DNA of 64,000 nucleotides from Prauserella_A sp040645195. Its GTDB lineage: Bacteria > Actinomycetota > Actinomycetes > Mycobacteriales > Pseudonocardiaceae. The translations under genes were made by a program, and so were the position numbers. Location: NCBI RefSeq assembly GCF_040645195.1, contig NZ_JBEYXW010000004.1:248001-312000 (forward strand), given 5' to 3'. Shown here in pieces: positions 1 to 13,614 of the stretch. The notes beneath the pieces were generated by a model. That model had not been told where the DNA came from. It saw nothing but the letters and a program-made list of their open reading frames with translations, and made no database searches. Numbering within the stretch: position 1 is the first letter of the stretch; each line of letters starts with the position of its first letter.

Positions 1-563
1 CCGACGCATGGACCGAGCAGGCGCTGCGGTTACTCGCCCGCTCGTTCCGCAAGGCGGTCCTCAACGGCGGCGACCTCGCCGCACGCACCGACGTGATGCT
101 CGCGGCGACCTTCGCCGGGATGGGCTTCGGCAATGCCGGGGTGCACATCCCGCATGCGTGTGCCTACCCGATCGCCGGGCGGGTGCGGGAGTACCGGCCG
201 AGGAACTACCCGCAGGACGAGCCGCTGGTGCCGCACGGCGAATCGGTGTCGTTGACCGCACCCGCGGCGTTCCGGTTCACCTTCCCCACCGACCCTGGCA
301 AGCACATGCGGGCCGCCAGGATCCTCGACCCACGCGCGCCGACGCAGGCCCACGATCGCGACCAGCTGCCGTCGGTGCTGTCCGCGCTGATGCGCGACAT
401 CGGCATCCCGAACGGCCTCGGCGGCGTCGGCTACGACGAGGGCGACATCCCCGCACTGGTGGACGGCACGATGCAGCAGCAGCGGCTGCTGGCCGTGGCG
501 CCGCGGGCGGTGCGTGAGGAGGACGTCGCCGCGATACTGGCCGAGTCGATCGAGAACTGGTGA
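1..563 (+). CDS. Hydroxyacid-oxoacid transhydrogenase / iron-containing alcohol dehydrogenase, 3' part
   Basis: The gene enters from the left edge; its frame is open from base 3 to the TGA at 561-563, leaving the last ~186 residues. The segment GMGFGNAGVHIPHACAYPI is typical of the HOT (ADHFE1-like) branch of group III iron-dependent alcohol dehydrogenases, and the His in IPHA fits a metal-site ligand. The family transfers hydride from 4-hydroxybutyrate to 2-oxoglutarate, giving succinic semialdehyde and D-2-hydroxyglutarate, without free NAD. The next gene starts 10 bp downstream on the same strand and encodes a D-2-hydroxyacid dehydrogenase, which fits removal of the D-2-hydroxyglutarate formed. 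The exact substrate is inferred from the family; the N-terminal nucleotide-binding half is not visible. Confidence 0.85.
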   Translation, partial: DAWTEQALRLLARSFRKAVLNGGDLAARTDVMLAATFAGMGFGNAGVHIPHACAYPIAGRVREYRPRNYPQDEPLVPHGESVSLTAPAAFRFTFPTDPGKHMRAARILDPRAPTQAHDRDQLPSVLSALMRDIGIPNGLGGVGYDEGDIPALVDGTMQQQRLLAVAPRAVREEDVAAILAESIENW

Positions 564-573
564 GCAGCGGTCG

Positions 574-3507
574 ATGACGGACTTCCCCGATGTACTCGGC
601 AGGGCCATCGCCGGCGAGGTGGAGAGTGGGCGCTCGGCCCGCGCGGTGTTCAGCATGGACGCCTCCAACTACCGGCATGTCCCGCTGGCCGTGGTGTTCC
701 CGCGCACGACCGCCGATCTGGAGACGACCGTGCGGCTGTGCCGGGAGCACGGCGTCCCGATCACTGCCCGCGGTGCCGGCACCAGCATCGGCGGGCAGGC
801 GCTCGGCAACGGCGTGGTCATCGACTACAGCCGCCACCTCAACCAGATCATCGAGCTCGACCCGGTGGAGCGGACCGCCAGGGTGCAGCCGGGGGTGGTG
901 CTCGACCGGCTGCGTGCGGCGGCCGCCGAGCACGGGCTGACCTTCGGCCCCGACCCGTCCACCCACAGCCGGTGCACCATCGGCGGCATGATCGGCAACG
1001 ACGCGTGCGGTTCGCATTCGGTGGCCTGGGGCCGGACTGCCGACAACGTCGTCGCGCTGGACGTGCTCACCGCTGATGGAGCACGGTTCACCACCGGCCC
1101 GTCCATGGCGGGCCGGACCGGCAGGGCCGGTGAGATCCACCGGCAGCTGGCCGAACTCGCACACGGCAACCTGGCTTTGCTGCGTCAGGGTTTTCCCGCA
1201 CTGCCGCGCCGGGTGTCCGGCTACGCACTGGATCGCCTGCTGCCCGAACACGGCATGGATGTCACACGCGCGCTTGTCGGCTCGGAGGGAACCTGCGCGC
1301 TGCTCACCGAGGCCACCGTGCGGCTGGTGCCTGCGCCTGCCGCGCGGGTGTTGGTGATCGCGGGCTACGCCGACGACATCGCCGCTGCCGACGCCGTGCC
1401 GCACGTGCTGCCACTGCGCCCGCTGACCGCCGAAGGCATGGGTGCCGACCTCATCGAGGCGCTGCTGGCCAGGGGCAGGCGGCCCGCGGCGCTCGACCGG
1501 CTGCCGGACGGTGGTGGCTGGTTGTTCATCGAGGTCGGCGGCGACGACAGCACCGACGCGCTCGGCAGGGCGGAGGAGCTGGCGCGGACGCTGCGCCGGG
1601 ACACCGGCGCGACGACCACACTCGCCGACGATCCCGCCGAGATGCGTCAGCTGTGGTCCATCCGGGAGGCCGCGGCCGGTATCGCGACCCGGATACCGGA
1701 GGACACCTCCCGGCCTGGCGGAGGTTCGGAGGCATGGCCCGGCTGGGAGGACGCGGCGGTACCGCCGCAACGTCTGGGCGCGTACCTGCGTGCGTTCCGG
1801 ACGCTGCTGGACCAACATGGTCTGCGCGGTATCCCCTACGGCCATTTCGGCGAGGGGTGCGTACACGTGCGGATCGACTTCGCGCTCACCACGGCCGAGG
1901 GACGGCGCGCGTTCCGGGCCTTCATGGAGGACGCCGCCGATCTCGTCGTGGCGCACGGTGGCTCGCTGTCCGGCGAACACGGGGACGGCCAGGCGCGGGC
2001 CGAGCTGCTGCCGCGGATGTACAGCCCGGAGATCCTGCGCCTGTTCGAGGCGTTCAAGGCGATCTGGGACCCGGACAACCTGCTCAATCCCGGCAACCTG
2101 GTCCAGCCCCGGAAGCTCGACGCGGATCTGCGGTTCGCCGGTCCACAGCGAACCCTGCCCATCACGCTGCGGTACCCACACGACGGCGGCAGCCTCGCCA
2201 CCGCGACCCGGCGCTGTGTCGGTGTCGGCAAGTGTGTCGACACCGCCAGCGGGGTGATGTGCCCCAGCTACATGGTGACCCGGCGCGAGGAACATTCGAC
2301 GCGGGGCCGGGCGCACCTGCTGTTCGAGATGCTGCGCGGCGAGACCATTGTGGACGGATGGCGCTCCACCGAGGTGCGGGACGCTCTGGATCTGTGCCTG
2401 GCCTGCAAAGGCTGCCTCACCGATTGTCCGGTCAATGTGGACATGGCTGCCTACAAGGCGGAGTTCCTGTACCAGCACTACTCCCGACGGCTACGCCCGG
2501 TGAGCCACTACTCGCTCGGGTTCCTGCCGCTGTGGGCCCGGCTCGCCGCGGTGGCACCGCGCGTGGTCAACGGCCTGCTGGGCGGACGCCTCGCACCCGT
2601 GGTGAAACGACTCGGCGGGATCGCACCCGAGCGCTCGCTTCCGGAGTTCGCCCCGGCCACGCTGCGCCGCACACTGCGAGTCCCCCGCCCAGGCACGCGA
2701 GTCCCTCGCTCCAGCACGCGAGTCCCCCGCCCAGGCGCGCGAGTCCCCCGCTCCGGTGCGCGAGTTCCCCGCCCAGGCGCGCGAGTTGCCCGCTCCGGTG
2801 CGCCAAGGCCGCGGGTCGTGCTGTGGCCGGACACGTTCACCAACTACTTCTCCCCCGAGATCGGCCTCGCCGCCGTGCGCGTACTCGACTACGCCGGGTT
2901 CGACGTCGTGCTGCCGCGGGCGTCGGTGTGCTGCGGGCTGACCTGGATCTCCACCGGGCAGCTCGGCATCGCGCGCAGGGTCCTGCGCCGGACCCTGCGC
3001 GTACTGGAGCCGGAAATCGCGGCGGGCACCCCGATCGTCGGGCTCGAACCGAGCTGCCTCGCGGTGCTCCGGCACGACCTGCATGACCTGCTCGACACGC
3101 CGGCCCTGCACGCCACCACTCTCGCGGAACTGCTCGAGCAGCACGAGGTGGAGTTCCCCCGGCTCGACGCGACGGCGATCACGCAACAGCACTGCCACCA
3201 GCACGCGGTGTTTGGCAACGCCGCCGACGAAAGGCTCCTGCGCGCGGTGGGGGTCGGTAACCGCACGCTCGATTCCGGCTGCTGCGGGCTGGCGGGCAAC
3301 TTCGGGGTCGAGCGCGGGCACTACGACGTCTCGGTCGCGGCGGCGAACCGGGTGCTGGTCCCCGCGGTCACCACCGCGAGCCCGGAGACACTCGTCCTCG
3401 CAGACGGGTTCAGCTGCCGAACCCAGATCGGCGAGCTGACCGGCAGGCGGGCGCTGCACCTGGCCGAGGTACTCGACCAGGCCATCACCGGTGGCCGGCA
3501 CCGGTAG
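574..3507 (+). CDS. YdiJ-like FAD / 4Fe-4S D-2-hydroxyacid dehydrogenase (977 aa) with a heptad-repeat linker
   Basis: The chosen start is the ATG at 574, 10 bp after the previous stop. Residues ~1-500 are a GlcD/D-LDH type FAD-binding oxidase with the PP-loop GAGTS at 67-71. A ferredoxin-like segment follows with C548, C554 and a CxxCxxCxxxC cluster at C608, C611, C614 and C618. Two cysteine-rich CCG modules close the protein (CCG at 786-788 and 903-905). The order and length match E. coli YdiJ, a D-2-hydroxyglutarate dehydrogenase, so oxidation of D-2-hydroxyglutarate or D-lactate with electrons passed to quinone or a ferredoxin is likely. Residues ~702-743 are six heptads (RVPRPGA/RVPRSGA type) encoded by a tandem DNA repeat; they lie between the Fe-S and CCG parts and look like an inserted flexible linker. 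The frame is intact across the insert. Confidence 0.86.
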   Translation: MTDFPDVLGRAIAGEVESGRSARAVFSMDASNYRHVPLAVVFPRTTADLETTVRLCREHGVPITARGAGTSIGGQALGNGVVIDYSRHLNQIIELDPVERTARVQPGVVLDRLRAAAAEHGLTFGPDPSTHSRCTIGGMIGNDACGSHSVAWGRTADNVVALDVLTADGARFTTGPSMAGRTGRAGEIHRQLAELAHGNLALLRQGFPALPRRVSGYALDRLLPEHGMDVTRALVGSEGTCALLTEATVRLVPAPAARVLVIAGYADDIAAADAVPHVLPLRPLTAEGMGADLIEALLARGRRPAALDRLPDGGGWLFIEVGGDDSTDALGRAEELARTLRRDTGATTTLADDPAEMRQLWSIREAAAGIATRIPEDTSRPGGGSEAWPGWEDAAVPPQRLGAYLRAFRTLLDQHGLRGIPYGHFGEGCVHVRIDFALTTAEGRRAFRAFMEDAADLVVAHGGSLSGEHGDGQARAELLPRMYSPEILRLFEAFKAIWDPDNLLNPGNLVQPRKLDADLRFAGPQRTLPITLRYPHDGGSLATATRRCVGVGKCVDTASGVMCPSYMVTRREEHSTRGRAHLLFEMLRGETIVDGWRSTEVRDALDLCLACKGCLTDCPVNVDMAAYKAEFLYQHYSRRLRPVSHYSLGFLPLWARLAAVAPRVVNGLLGGRLAPVVKRLGGIAPERSLPEFAPATLRRTLRVPRPGTRVPRSSTRVPRPGARVPRSGARVPRPGARVARSGAPRPRVVLWPDTFTNYFSPEIGLAAVRVLDYAGFDVVLPRASVCCGLTWISTGQLGIARRVLRRTLRVLEPEIAAGTPIVGLEPSCLAVLRHDLHDLLDTPALHATTLAELLEQHEVEFPRLDATAITQQHCHQHAVFGNAADERLLRAVGVGNRTLDSGCCGLAGNFGVERGHYDVSVAAANRVLVPAVTTASPETLVLADGFSCRTQIGELTGRRALHLAEVLDQAITGGRHR
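2676..2801 (+). repeat. 21-bp tandem repeat array A (6 units), intragenic
   Basis: Six consecutive 21-bp units begin at 2676, 2697, 2718, 2739, 2760 and 2781, each starting GCGAGT. They alternate between a CCCCCGCCCAGGC type and a CCGCTCCGGTGC type. The array is wholly inside the YdiJ-like gene and is read in frame as heptapeptides. The same unit recurs at five other loci in the window, so this is a dispersed family rather than a local duplication. Confidence 0.93.
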
Positions 3508-3581
3508 CGCGCCTCCCCACCGTCCCGATCAGCGGAACGGGCGGCTTGCCGCGAACCGTTCCGGCCGCGAGAGTTCACGCC

Positions 3582-4373
3582 ATGGAGGCGCATGCGACGC
3601 AAGCCGTCGCCCAGCAGCTACTGCAGGCCTACGAAACCGGCAAACCGGTGGCCCCCGTGATCGAAAGCCACCCGGGCGCGACGCTGACGGACGCCTACCG
3701 CATACAGCAGGAACAGGTCCGGCTCTGGACCGCGGGCGGTGAAGTGATCAAGGGCCACAAGGTCGGCCTGACCTCAGCGGCCATGCAACAGCAGATGGGC
3801 GTGGACCAACCCGACTACGGGCACCTGCTCGGCGGCATGTTTCACCTCGAGCACCAACCGATCCCGACGACCGGTTTCCTACAGCCGCGCATCGAACCGG
3901 AGATCGCCTTCGTGCTCGGCCGGCCGCTGGCCGGGCCAGGCGTGACCGTCGCCGACGCCGCTCGGGCAGTCGAGTTCGTGCTTCCCGCGCTGGAGATCGT
4001 CGACTCGCGCATCCGGGACTGGAACATCTCCATCGTCGACACCATCGCCGACAACGCCTCCTCCGGCGGCGTCGTGCTGGGCAGCAGGCCGACCTCACTC
4101 TCCGCGGTCGACCTGCGGCTCACCGGCTGTCTGCTGCACCGCAACGGCACTTTGATGGCGACCGGAGCCGGCGGCGCCGTGCTCGGTTCGCCACTCAACG
4201 CGCTCGTCTGGCTGGCGAACACGCTCGGGCCGCTCGGCATTTCGCTCGAACCGGGCCACGTCGTGCTCCCCGGGTCGATGACCAGGGCTTTTCCGGTCGA
4301 ACCCGGCGATACCGTGGTGGCGACGATGGCCGAACTGGGCAGCGTAACGGCAAATTTCAAGCCATTCGAGTGA
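3582..4373 (+). CDS. 2-keto-4-pentenoate hydratase / FAH-superfamily protein (263 aa)
   Basis: The ATG at 3582 (MEAHATQA) is preferred over an upstream in-frame start because family members begin here and GAGAG lies just upstream. The protein resembles MhpD-type hydratases, which add water to 2-hydroxypenta-2,4-dienoate to give 4-hydroxy-2-oxovalerate. Visible signatures are GHKVGLTSAAMQ near residue 65, E105 and E107 in IEPEIAFVLG (the usual metal ligands), and a conserved IVDSRI stretch. No aldolase or dioxygenase gene of a complete meta-cleavage route is nearby, so the physiological substrate is open; the related decarboxylases share these motifs. It follows the YdiJ-like gene by 74 bp and may share its transcript. 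Confidence 0.8.
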   Translation: MEAHATQAVAQQLLQAYETGKPVAPVIESHPGATLTDAYRIQQEQVRLWTAGGEVIKGHKVGLTSAAMQQQMGVDQPDYGHLLGGMFHLEHQPIPTTGFLQPRIEPEIAFVLGRPLAGPGVTVADAARAVEFVLPALEIVDSRIRDWNISIVDTIADNASSGGVVLGSRPTSLSAVDLRLTGCLLHRNGTLMATGAGGAVLGSPLNALVWLANTLGPLGISLEPGHVVLPGSMTRAFPVEPGDTVVATMAELGSVTANFKPFE

Positions 4374-4472
4374 GATGTAGGTCACACTCGTTCGCCGCAT
4401 CACCCTATCGTCGGGTTGAATCGCAGGCAAAGAACCGGTATAGGCCTGGGAACGCTACATCAAGGACGCACC

Positions 4473-4745
4473 ATGCCTTGTGAAAGCAACGACGCCGACC
4501 TGAACCATCGCGAGCGTGCCACCCTCCGGGCCGTCGCACACGGTAGCGCCGAACTCACCAGCAGCTGCGCACCTGACCTCTTCATCGACGGTCTGGCCTG
4601 CTGCGACCAACTGACCGCGCGCGGTCTCGCGCGCCGCGGGCTGATCGCTCCCGCCCGTATCGCACGCCGCGGCCAGCGCGTGCCTGCCGTGCTGACCGAC
4701 GCCGGCCGCGCGGCACTGGGCCTTCGCCCCGTCCTCGCCGCGTAG
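4473..4745 (+). CDS. Small hypothetical protein (90 aa), possible winged-helix fragment
   Basis: The start chosen is the ATG at 4473 (MPCESNDADLNHRE), preceded by AAGGAC at a normal ribosome-binding distance. I do not recognise the family. The N-terminal half has a cluster of Cys (SSCAPDLFIDGLACCDQ). The C-terminal half, LTARGLARRGLIAPARI followed by VPAVLTDAGRAAL, has the rhythm of the last helix and wing of a MarR/PadR-like winged helix, where 'LTDAGRAAL' is common. It could be a small DNA-binding protein or a conserved actinobacterial unknown. It sits alone between the hydratase gene and the gltB leader. Confidence 0.55.
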   Translation: MPCESNDADLNHRERATLRAVAHGSAELTSSCAPDLFIDGLACCDQLTARGLARRGLIAPARIARRGQRVPAVLTDAGRAALGLRPVLAA

Positions 4746-5136
4746 ACATCGCCGCAAGTCCGCACGTCGCGGGCCAGAACAACATCGATCTGAGCCTCGC
4801 GTCAATCCTCCAGTGTTGTTTCCCACGTGCGACGTCTGGCCTATCCCGATAACGGCGATTTCACACTACTGTCATTAGACCGGCGAACCCGGGAGTAATC
4901 GGCGCGCGCTGCATCAGCCCTTGACCCTGATGGGCTGAACCACTGCGCGCCGTGCTCAATGCGTGCTGCACAACGGCGTGTGGCGACCGGCGATACGTGA
5001 GCCCATTTCGGCTTGAACGTCATCGCCCACTCCCTACTGACCATCGCACCATCGGGCCGGACCGTTAGCCACGCGGTATCACTCGTACGGCTGACAGCCC
5101 AGCCTGATCGCGCCGAGCCGAGGAGGACGGCAAGCC
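4746..5136 (+). other. 391-bp region upstream of gltB without a convincing gene
   Basis: A reverse-strand open frame (4841-5152) runs through here but has no family resemblance and overlaps the gltB start. The region holds an inverted repeat, TCAGCCC at 4914-4920 against GGGCTGA at 4932-4938, with an 11-nt loop and no T-run. It could be a weak terminator for the small upstream gene or an operator for gltBD. I see no recognisable riboswitch. A strong ribosome-binding site, AGGAGG at 5121-5126, serves gltB. Confidence 0.4.
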
Positions 5137-9661
<4,525 letters not shown>

Positions 9662-9669
<8 letters not shown>

Positions 9670-11113
9670 CCCCAAGGGTTTCCTCACCACCAAGCGGGAG
9701 ACGCCGCGCTCGCGTCCGGTGGACATCCGGCTCAAGGACTGGCGGGAGGTCTACGACGACTTCGAGCGCACCAAGCTCAAGGACCAGGCAGGCCGGTGCA
9801 TGGACTGCGGCATCCCGTTCTGTCACCAGGGCTGCCCGCTCGGCAACCTGATCCCCGAGTGGAACACGTTGACCTGGGGTGACGATTGGCGCGATGCGAT
9901 CGAGCGGCTGCACGCGACCAACAACTTCCCGGAGTTCACGGGCACCCTGTGCCCGGCGCCGTGTGAGACCGCCTGCGTGCTCGGGATCAACGACGACCCG
10001 GTGACGATCAAGCGGGTCGAGATCTCGATCATCGACCGGGCCTGGGACGAGGGCTGGGTGACACCCCAGGTGCCGCCCGCCCTTACCGGCAGGAAGGTCG
10101 CCGTCGTCGGTTCCGGCCCCGCAGGGCTCGCCACCGCGCAGCAGCTCACCAGGGCCGGGCACAGCGTGGTGGTGTTCGAGCGGGCCGACGCGATCGGTGG
10201 GCTGCTGCGTTACGGCATCCCCGAGTTCAAGATGGAGAAGCACCGGCTCGACCGGCGGCTCGAGCAGATGCGCGCGGAGGGCACCGAGTTCCGCGCCGGT
10301 GCCGACGTCGGTGTGGACATCACCGCGCAGCAGTTGCTGGCCGAGTACGACGCGGTCGTGCTGGCCGGTGGCGCCACCGCGTGGCGGGACCTGCCTGCGC
10401 CGGGTCGCGAACTGCCCGGGGTGTACCAGGCGATGGAGTACCTGCCCCACGCCAACCGGGTCGCCCGTGGCGAGCTGGCCATCTCACCGATCGACGCTGC
10501 GGGCAAGGACGTCGTCGTGATCGGGGGCGGTGACACCGGCGCCGACTGTGTCGGCACTGCGCACCGGCAGGGCGCGAAGTCGGTGACGCAGCTGGAGATC
10601 ATGCCCGAGCCGCCGAAGTCACGGTCGGACGCTCACCCGTGGCCGATGTACCCGATGATCTACCGGGTCTCCTCGGCACACGAGGAGGGCGGCGAGCGGC
10701 TGTACTCGGTGAACACGCAGGAGTTCCTCGCCGACGACGAGGGCAACCTGCGCGCGCTGCGGCTGGTGGAGGTACGCAGCGAGGACGGCAGGTTCGTACC
10801 GGTCGAGGGCACCGAGCGCGAACTGCCTGCGCAGCTGGTGCTGCTGGCGATGGGCTTCGTCGGTCCGCAACGTGCGGGCCTGCTGGACGAGCTCGGCGTC
10901 GAGCTGGACCAGCGGGGCAACGTCGTGCGGGACGCGTCGTTCAAGTCCAGTGTGGACAAGGTGTTCGTCGCGGGCGACATGGGCCGCGGCCAGTCGCTCA
11001 TCGTGTGGGCCATTGCCGAGGGCCGCTCCGCCGCGGCAGGTGTGGACGCCTACCTGACCGGCCGTGACGTTCTCCCCGCACCCATCGCCCCCACCGACCG
11101 GCCGATCGCCTAG
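9662..11113 (+). CDS. gltD: Glutamate synthase small subunit (483 aa)
   Basis: The ATG at 9662 overlaps the gltB stop. This NADPH-dependent beta subunit feeds electrons to GltB. N-terminal Fe-S ligands are visible at C46, C49, C54 and C58 (CMDCGIPFCHQGC) and at C97, C101 and C105 (CPAPCETAC). They are followed by the FAD-binding GSGPAG (from G150) and a second dinucleotide-binding motif, GGGDTGADC, for NADPH. The C-terminal FVAGDMGRGQSLIVWA is the usual FAD-contacting end. Length and order are typical, and no defect is seen. Confidence 0.97.
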
Positions 11114-11126
11114 GTCCGCTGGATTG

Positions 11127-11333
11127 TCAGGCCGGGGCGGGCAGGGTGTCGAGGGTGCCCGACTTGACCTCGGCGGCGAGTACGTGCCACTGCTCCACGC
11201 TCATCTGGATGCGCTGGCCGAAGTCGTCGGTGATGACGACGCGTTTGTCCTCCGGCGCCTCGTGATCGAGGTACAGCTCGGGGCAGCCGCAGTTGCAGTT
11301 GCCGCAGAACGTGACGACGTGGTGCAGGGCCAT
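11127..11333 (-). CDS. Small Cys-rich conserved protein (68 aa)
   Basis: The ATG on the reverse strand (bases 11333-11331) follows a GGAGG-like site. The protein reads MALHHVVTFCGNCNCGCPEL, then a polar acidic half ending SVEQWHVLAAEVKSGTLD. Four Cys in a CGNCNCGC cluster suggest metal or Fe-S binding, or a redox role. The C-terminal half resembles the end of DUF397 proteins, where a 'W..F...V..GE.D' pattern is common; this is a loose visual likeness only. Function is unknown. It converges on gltD with a 13-bp gap and is divergent from the phosphoesterase gene. Confidence 0.65.
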   Translation of the reverse strand: MALHHVVTFCGNCNCGCPELYLDHEAPEDKRVVITDDFGQRIQMSVEQWHVLAAEVKSGTLDTLPAPA

Positions 11334-11541
11334 CGGGCCTCCTTACGACGGTGTTGGTGAGGTTGCCGGGTGACGCCGGGCCGGTGGGCCCTTGCCGGCG
11401 GACCGGCCCGGCGTGATCCGACGCAGAGCAGGTCGTCCGCGACCGTGTCCCGGTTCCTGGGCGCCTGATGATCACTCGTTCGTGGCGGACCGTTCCGGCA
11501 CGCGTCACCGTGCCGCCAGGTCACGGAACGAGGCTCTGCCC

Positions 11542-13401
11542 ATGAACGACACCCCGAAGCCCACCGACGTCTCGCGTCGCCTGCTGCTGCAGGCCGCCGT
11601 CGGCACCCCTGTCGCGCTGGCCGCGACCACCGCTCTCGGCGCGACCCCCGCTACCGCCGCCACCGCCACGGGTCCCGCCGACCAGGACTCCCCCCGCTTC
11701 AGCATCGCCGCGCTGCCGGACACGCAGTACCTCATCGACGACGGTGGTTCGGACCCCGAGCCGGTTCGCGACGCGCTGCGTTACGCAGTGCAAGCACGCA
11801 AGGACCGCAACATCGTCTTCCTCGCCCATCTCGGTGACGTCACCGAACACGGCACCGTCACCGAGATGCAGGTGGCCGACCGCACCTTCCGGGCCATCCA
11901 CGGCAAGCTGCCCTACAGCGTGCTCGGCGGCAACCACGACGTCAGCGGCACCGACGACCGCGGCGACACCCCGTACCTGCGGACGTTCGGGCCGAGCCGG
12001 TTCGCCGGGATGTCGACCTACCGCGGCGCCTCACCCAGTGGTTACAACACCTCCCACGTCATCACGGCCGGCGGCCGCGACTGGCTGCTGCTCGCACTCG
12101 ACTGGCGCGTCTCCGACGCCAGCCTCGCCTGGGCACAGCAGGTGCTCGACGCCAACCCGACTTTGCCGACGATCCTGACGACGCACGACCTGGTGTGGGG
12201 CGAGGACGACGGCACCGCGCAGCTGTCGTCGCACGGCGAGCGCCTGTGGGATCGGCTGATCCGCCGCAACGACCAGATCTTCCTCACGCTCAGCGGCCAC
12301 TACTGGCCGTGTGGTCGCACCACGCTCACCAACGACGCGGGCAACCCGGTGCACCTGCACATCGCCAACTACCAGGACCGGTACTACGGCGGCGCGGGCA
12401 TGCTGCGGCTGTACTCGTTCGACCTGGCGCGGGGCCACATCGACGTCGAGACGTTCTCGCCGTGGCTACTCGGCCGCAAGCCCGAGGACCGTACCCAGCT
12501 GGAAGCGGAGACGGTCGAGCTGACCGGCGACGTCGACCGGTTCAGCGTGGAGATCGACTTCGCGGAGCGCTTCGCCGGGTTCGCCCCGCCCGCCGTTGCG
12601 CCCGCGCTGCCGCCGGCAGCGGCGCTGACCCGTGGCACCGTGGCGTACTGGCGCTTCGACACCTCCGGGCTGCCGGGTGCGGGCACCGATGGCAGCACGG
12701 TCGCCGCGGGCACGGTCGCGCGTGACCTCACCGGCAACGGCAACGATCTCACCGCAGAGCGCCTGCACGCGAGCGCCCCCGAGGTCCTCAGGTGGTCGGC
12801 CGAGCATCACCCGGCACAGCCCGCGCACGCGAGCCTGCGCTTCGACGGCGGCAAGAACCCCAACCGCGGAGCCGTGCTGCGCGCGGCGCCGGGCGCGCCG
12901 ATCAACAGCCACAAGTTCGAATCCGGCTACACGATCGAGACGTTCATCAAGCTGCCGGAACCGTTCCAGGGCGATCACGCGTGGATGGGCATCCTCAGCT
13001 GGGAGGGCCGCGCCGGTGACGCCGGCAAGCACAGCGGCTGGTCGCCGGACGAAGCGACCTGCAGCCTCAACCTGTCCGGCGAGCGGTTCCTGCAGTTCGT
13101 GGTCTACCCGGTGCCGGGCGATGCGGACCCGACCTCGTGGAGCCACGCGCTGCCGGTCGGGCGGTGGATGCACCTCGCGGTCGTCAACGACAGCAGGCAG
13201 ACGGTGATCTACGTCGACGGTTCCCGCATTGCTCGCAACGCCGCCGAGCCCTCACGCGGCATCTCGACGCTGGGCAAGCCGTTCGCGATCGGCGGCACCC
13301 AGTCCGCCGAGCGCTACGGTCAGGCTTTCTACGGCTGGATCGGCGACACGCGAATCGTCGCGCGGGCATTGCGGCCGAAGGAGTTCCTCACCGCGCGATG
13401 A
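11542..13401 (+). CDS. Tat-exported metallophosphoesterase with a C-terminal LamG-like domain (619 aa)
   Basis: The ATG at 11542 gives a twin-arginine signal peptide: SRRLLLQAAVGTP, a hydrophobic stretch, then ATPATAA as the likely cleavage site near residue 37. A calcineurin-like phosphoesterase domain follows with LPDTQ, HLGDVTEHG, GGNHDV, TTHDLVW and SGHY, the expected metal-binding motifs. After about residue 370 comes a concanavalin/LamG-type domain (AYWRFDTSG..., ...GYTIETFIKL..., ...VVNDSRQTVIYVDG...). It probably acts outside the membrane on a phosphoester of a glycan, lipid or nucleotide; the substrate cannot be told from sequence. A different in-frame start at 11392 would bury the signal peptide and is rejected. 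Confidence 0.85.
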   Translation: MNDTPKPTDVSRRLLLQAAVGTPVALAATTALGATPATAATATGPADQDSPRFSIAALPDTQYLIDDGGSDPEPVRDALRYAVQARKDRNIVFLAHLGDVTEHGTVTEMQVADRTFRAIHGKLPYSVLGGNHDVSGTDDRGDTPYLRTFGPSRFAGMSTYRGASPSGYNTSHVITAGGRDWLLLALDWRVSDASLAWAQQVLDANPTLPTILTTHDLVWGEDDGTAQLSSHGERLWDRLIRRNDQIFLTLSGHYWPCGRTTLTNDAGNPVHLHIANYQDRYYGGAGMLRLYSFDLARGHIDVETFSPWLLGRKPEDRTQLEAETVELTGDVDRFSVEIDFAERFAGFAPPAVAPALPPAAALTRGTVAYWRFDTSGLPGAGTDGSTVAAGTVARDLTGNGNDLTAERLHASAPEVLRWSAEHHPAQPAHASLRFDGGKNPNRGAVLRAAPGAPINSHKFESGYTIETFIKLPEPFQGDHAWMGILSWEGRAGDAGKHSGWSPDEATCSLNLSGERFLQFVVYPVPGDADPTSWSHALPVGRWMHLAVVNDSRQTVIYVDGSRIARNAAEPSRGISTLGKPFAIGGTQSAERYGQAFYGWIGDTRIVARALRPKEFLTAR

Positions 13402-13477
13402 ACGGGGCTGCGGCGTGTGCACTGTGGACATCACGTTGACACGGCGCTGTGCGCGAACCTAGTCTCGGGCGAGTTAC

Positions 13478-13574
13478 GCGATGGCGGCTGGAAGCCGGTG
13501 AGAATCCGGCACGGTCGCGCCACTGTAACCGGCTTTCCACCAGGGAAGCCGGGAGTCAGACCCACCGCCATCGC
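13478..13574 (+). promoter_or_regulatory. Cobalamin riboswitch upstream of cbtB-cbtA
   Basis: GCGATGGCGG at 13478-13487 can pair with CCGCCATCGC at 13565-13574 as the closing P1 stem. Inside are GAAGCCGGTGAGAATCCGGC, GGTCGCGCCACTGTAACCGG (the B12 box region) and GAAGCCGGGAGTCAGACCC, the conserved core of the class I cobalamin aptamer. It lies 41 bp before the cbtB start, so adenosylcobalamin probably represses cobalt uptake, by hiding the ribosome-binding site or by termination. Confidence 0.95.
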
Positions 13575-13614
13575 AACCGTTCCACCGGCCGCGTGAAGCC
13601 GAGGAGGTTGTGAC

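Noticed and set aside
277..2478. Long reverse-strand open frame (733 codons) over the YdiJ-like gene
   Set aside because: It is the antisense shadow of a gene with clear domains; its translation is Arg/His/Gly-rich without any family motif.
574..3507. YdiJ-like dehydrogenase as the missing MftD
   Set aside because: MftD is an FMN L-lactate-dehydrogenase-like protein of about 400 residues; this is a FAD/Fe-S/CCG enzyme of 977 residues.
13402..13477. A transcription terminator between the phosphoesterase gene and the riboswitch
   Set aside because: No stem with a T-run was seen; the segment is short and leads directly into the aptamer.
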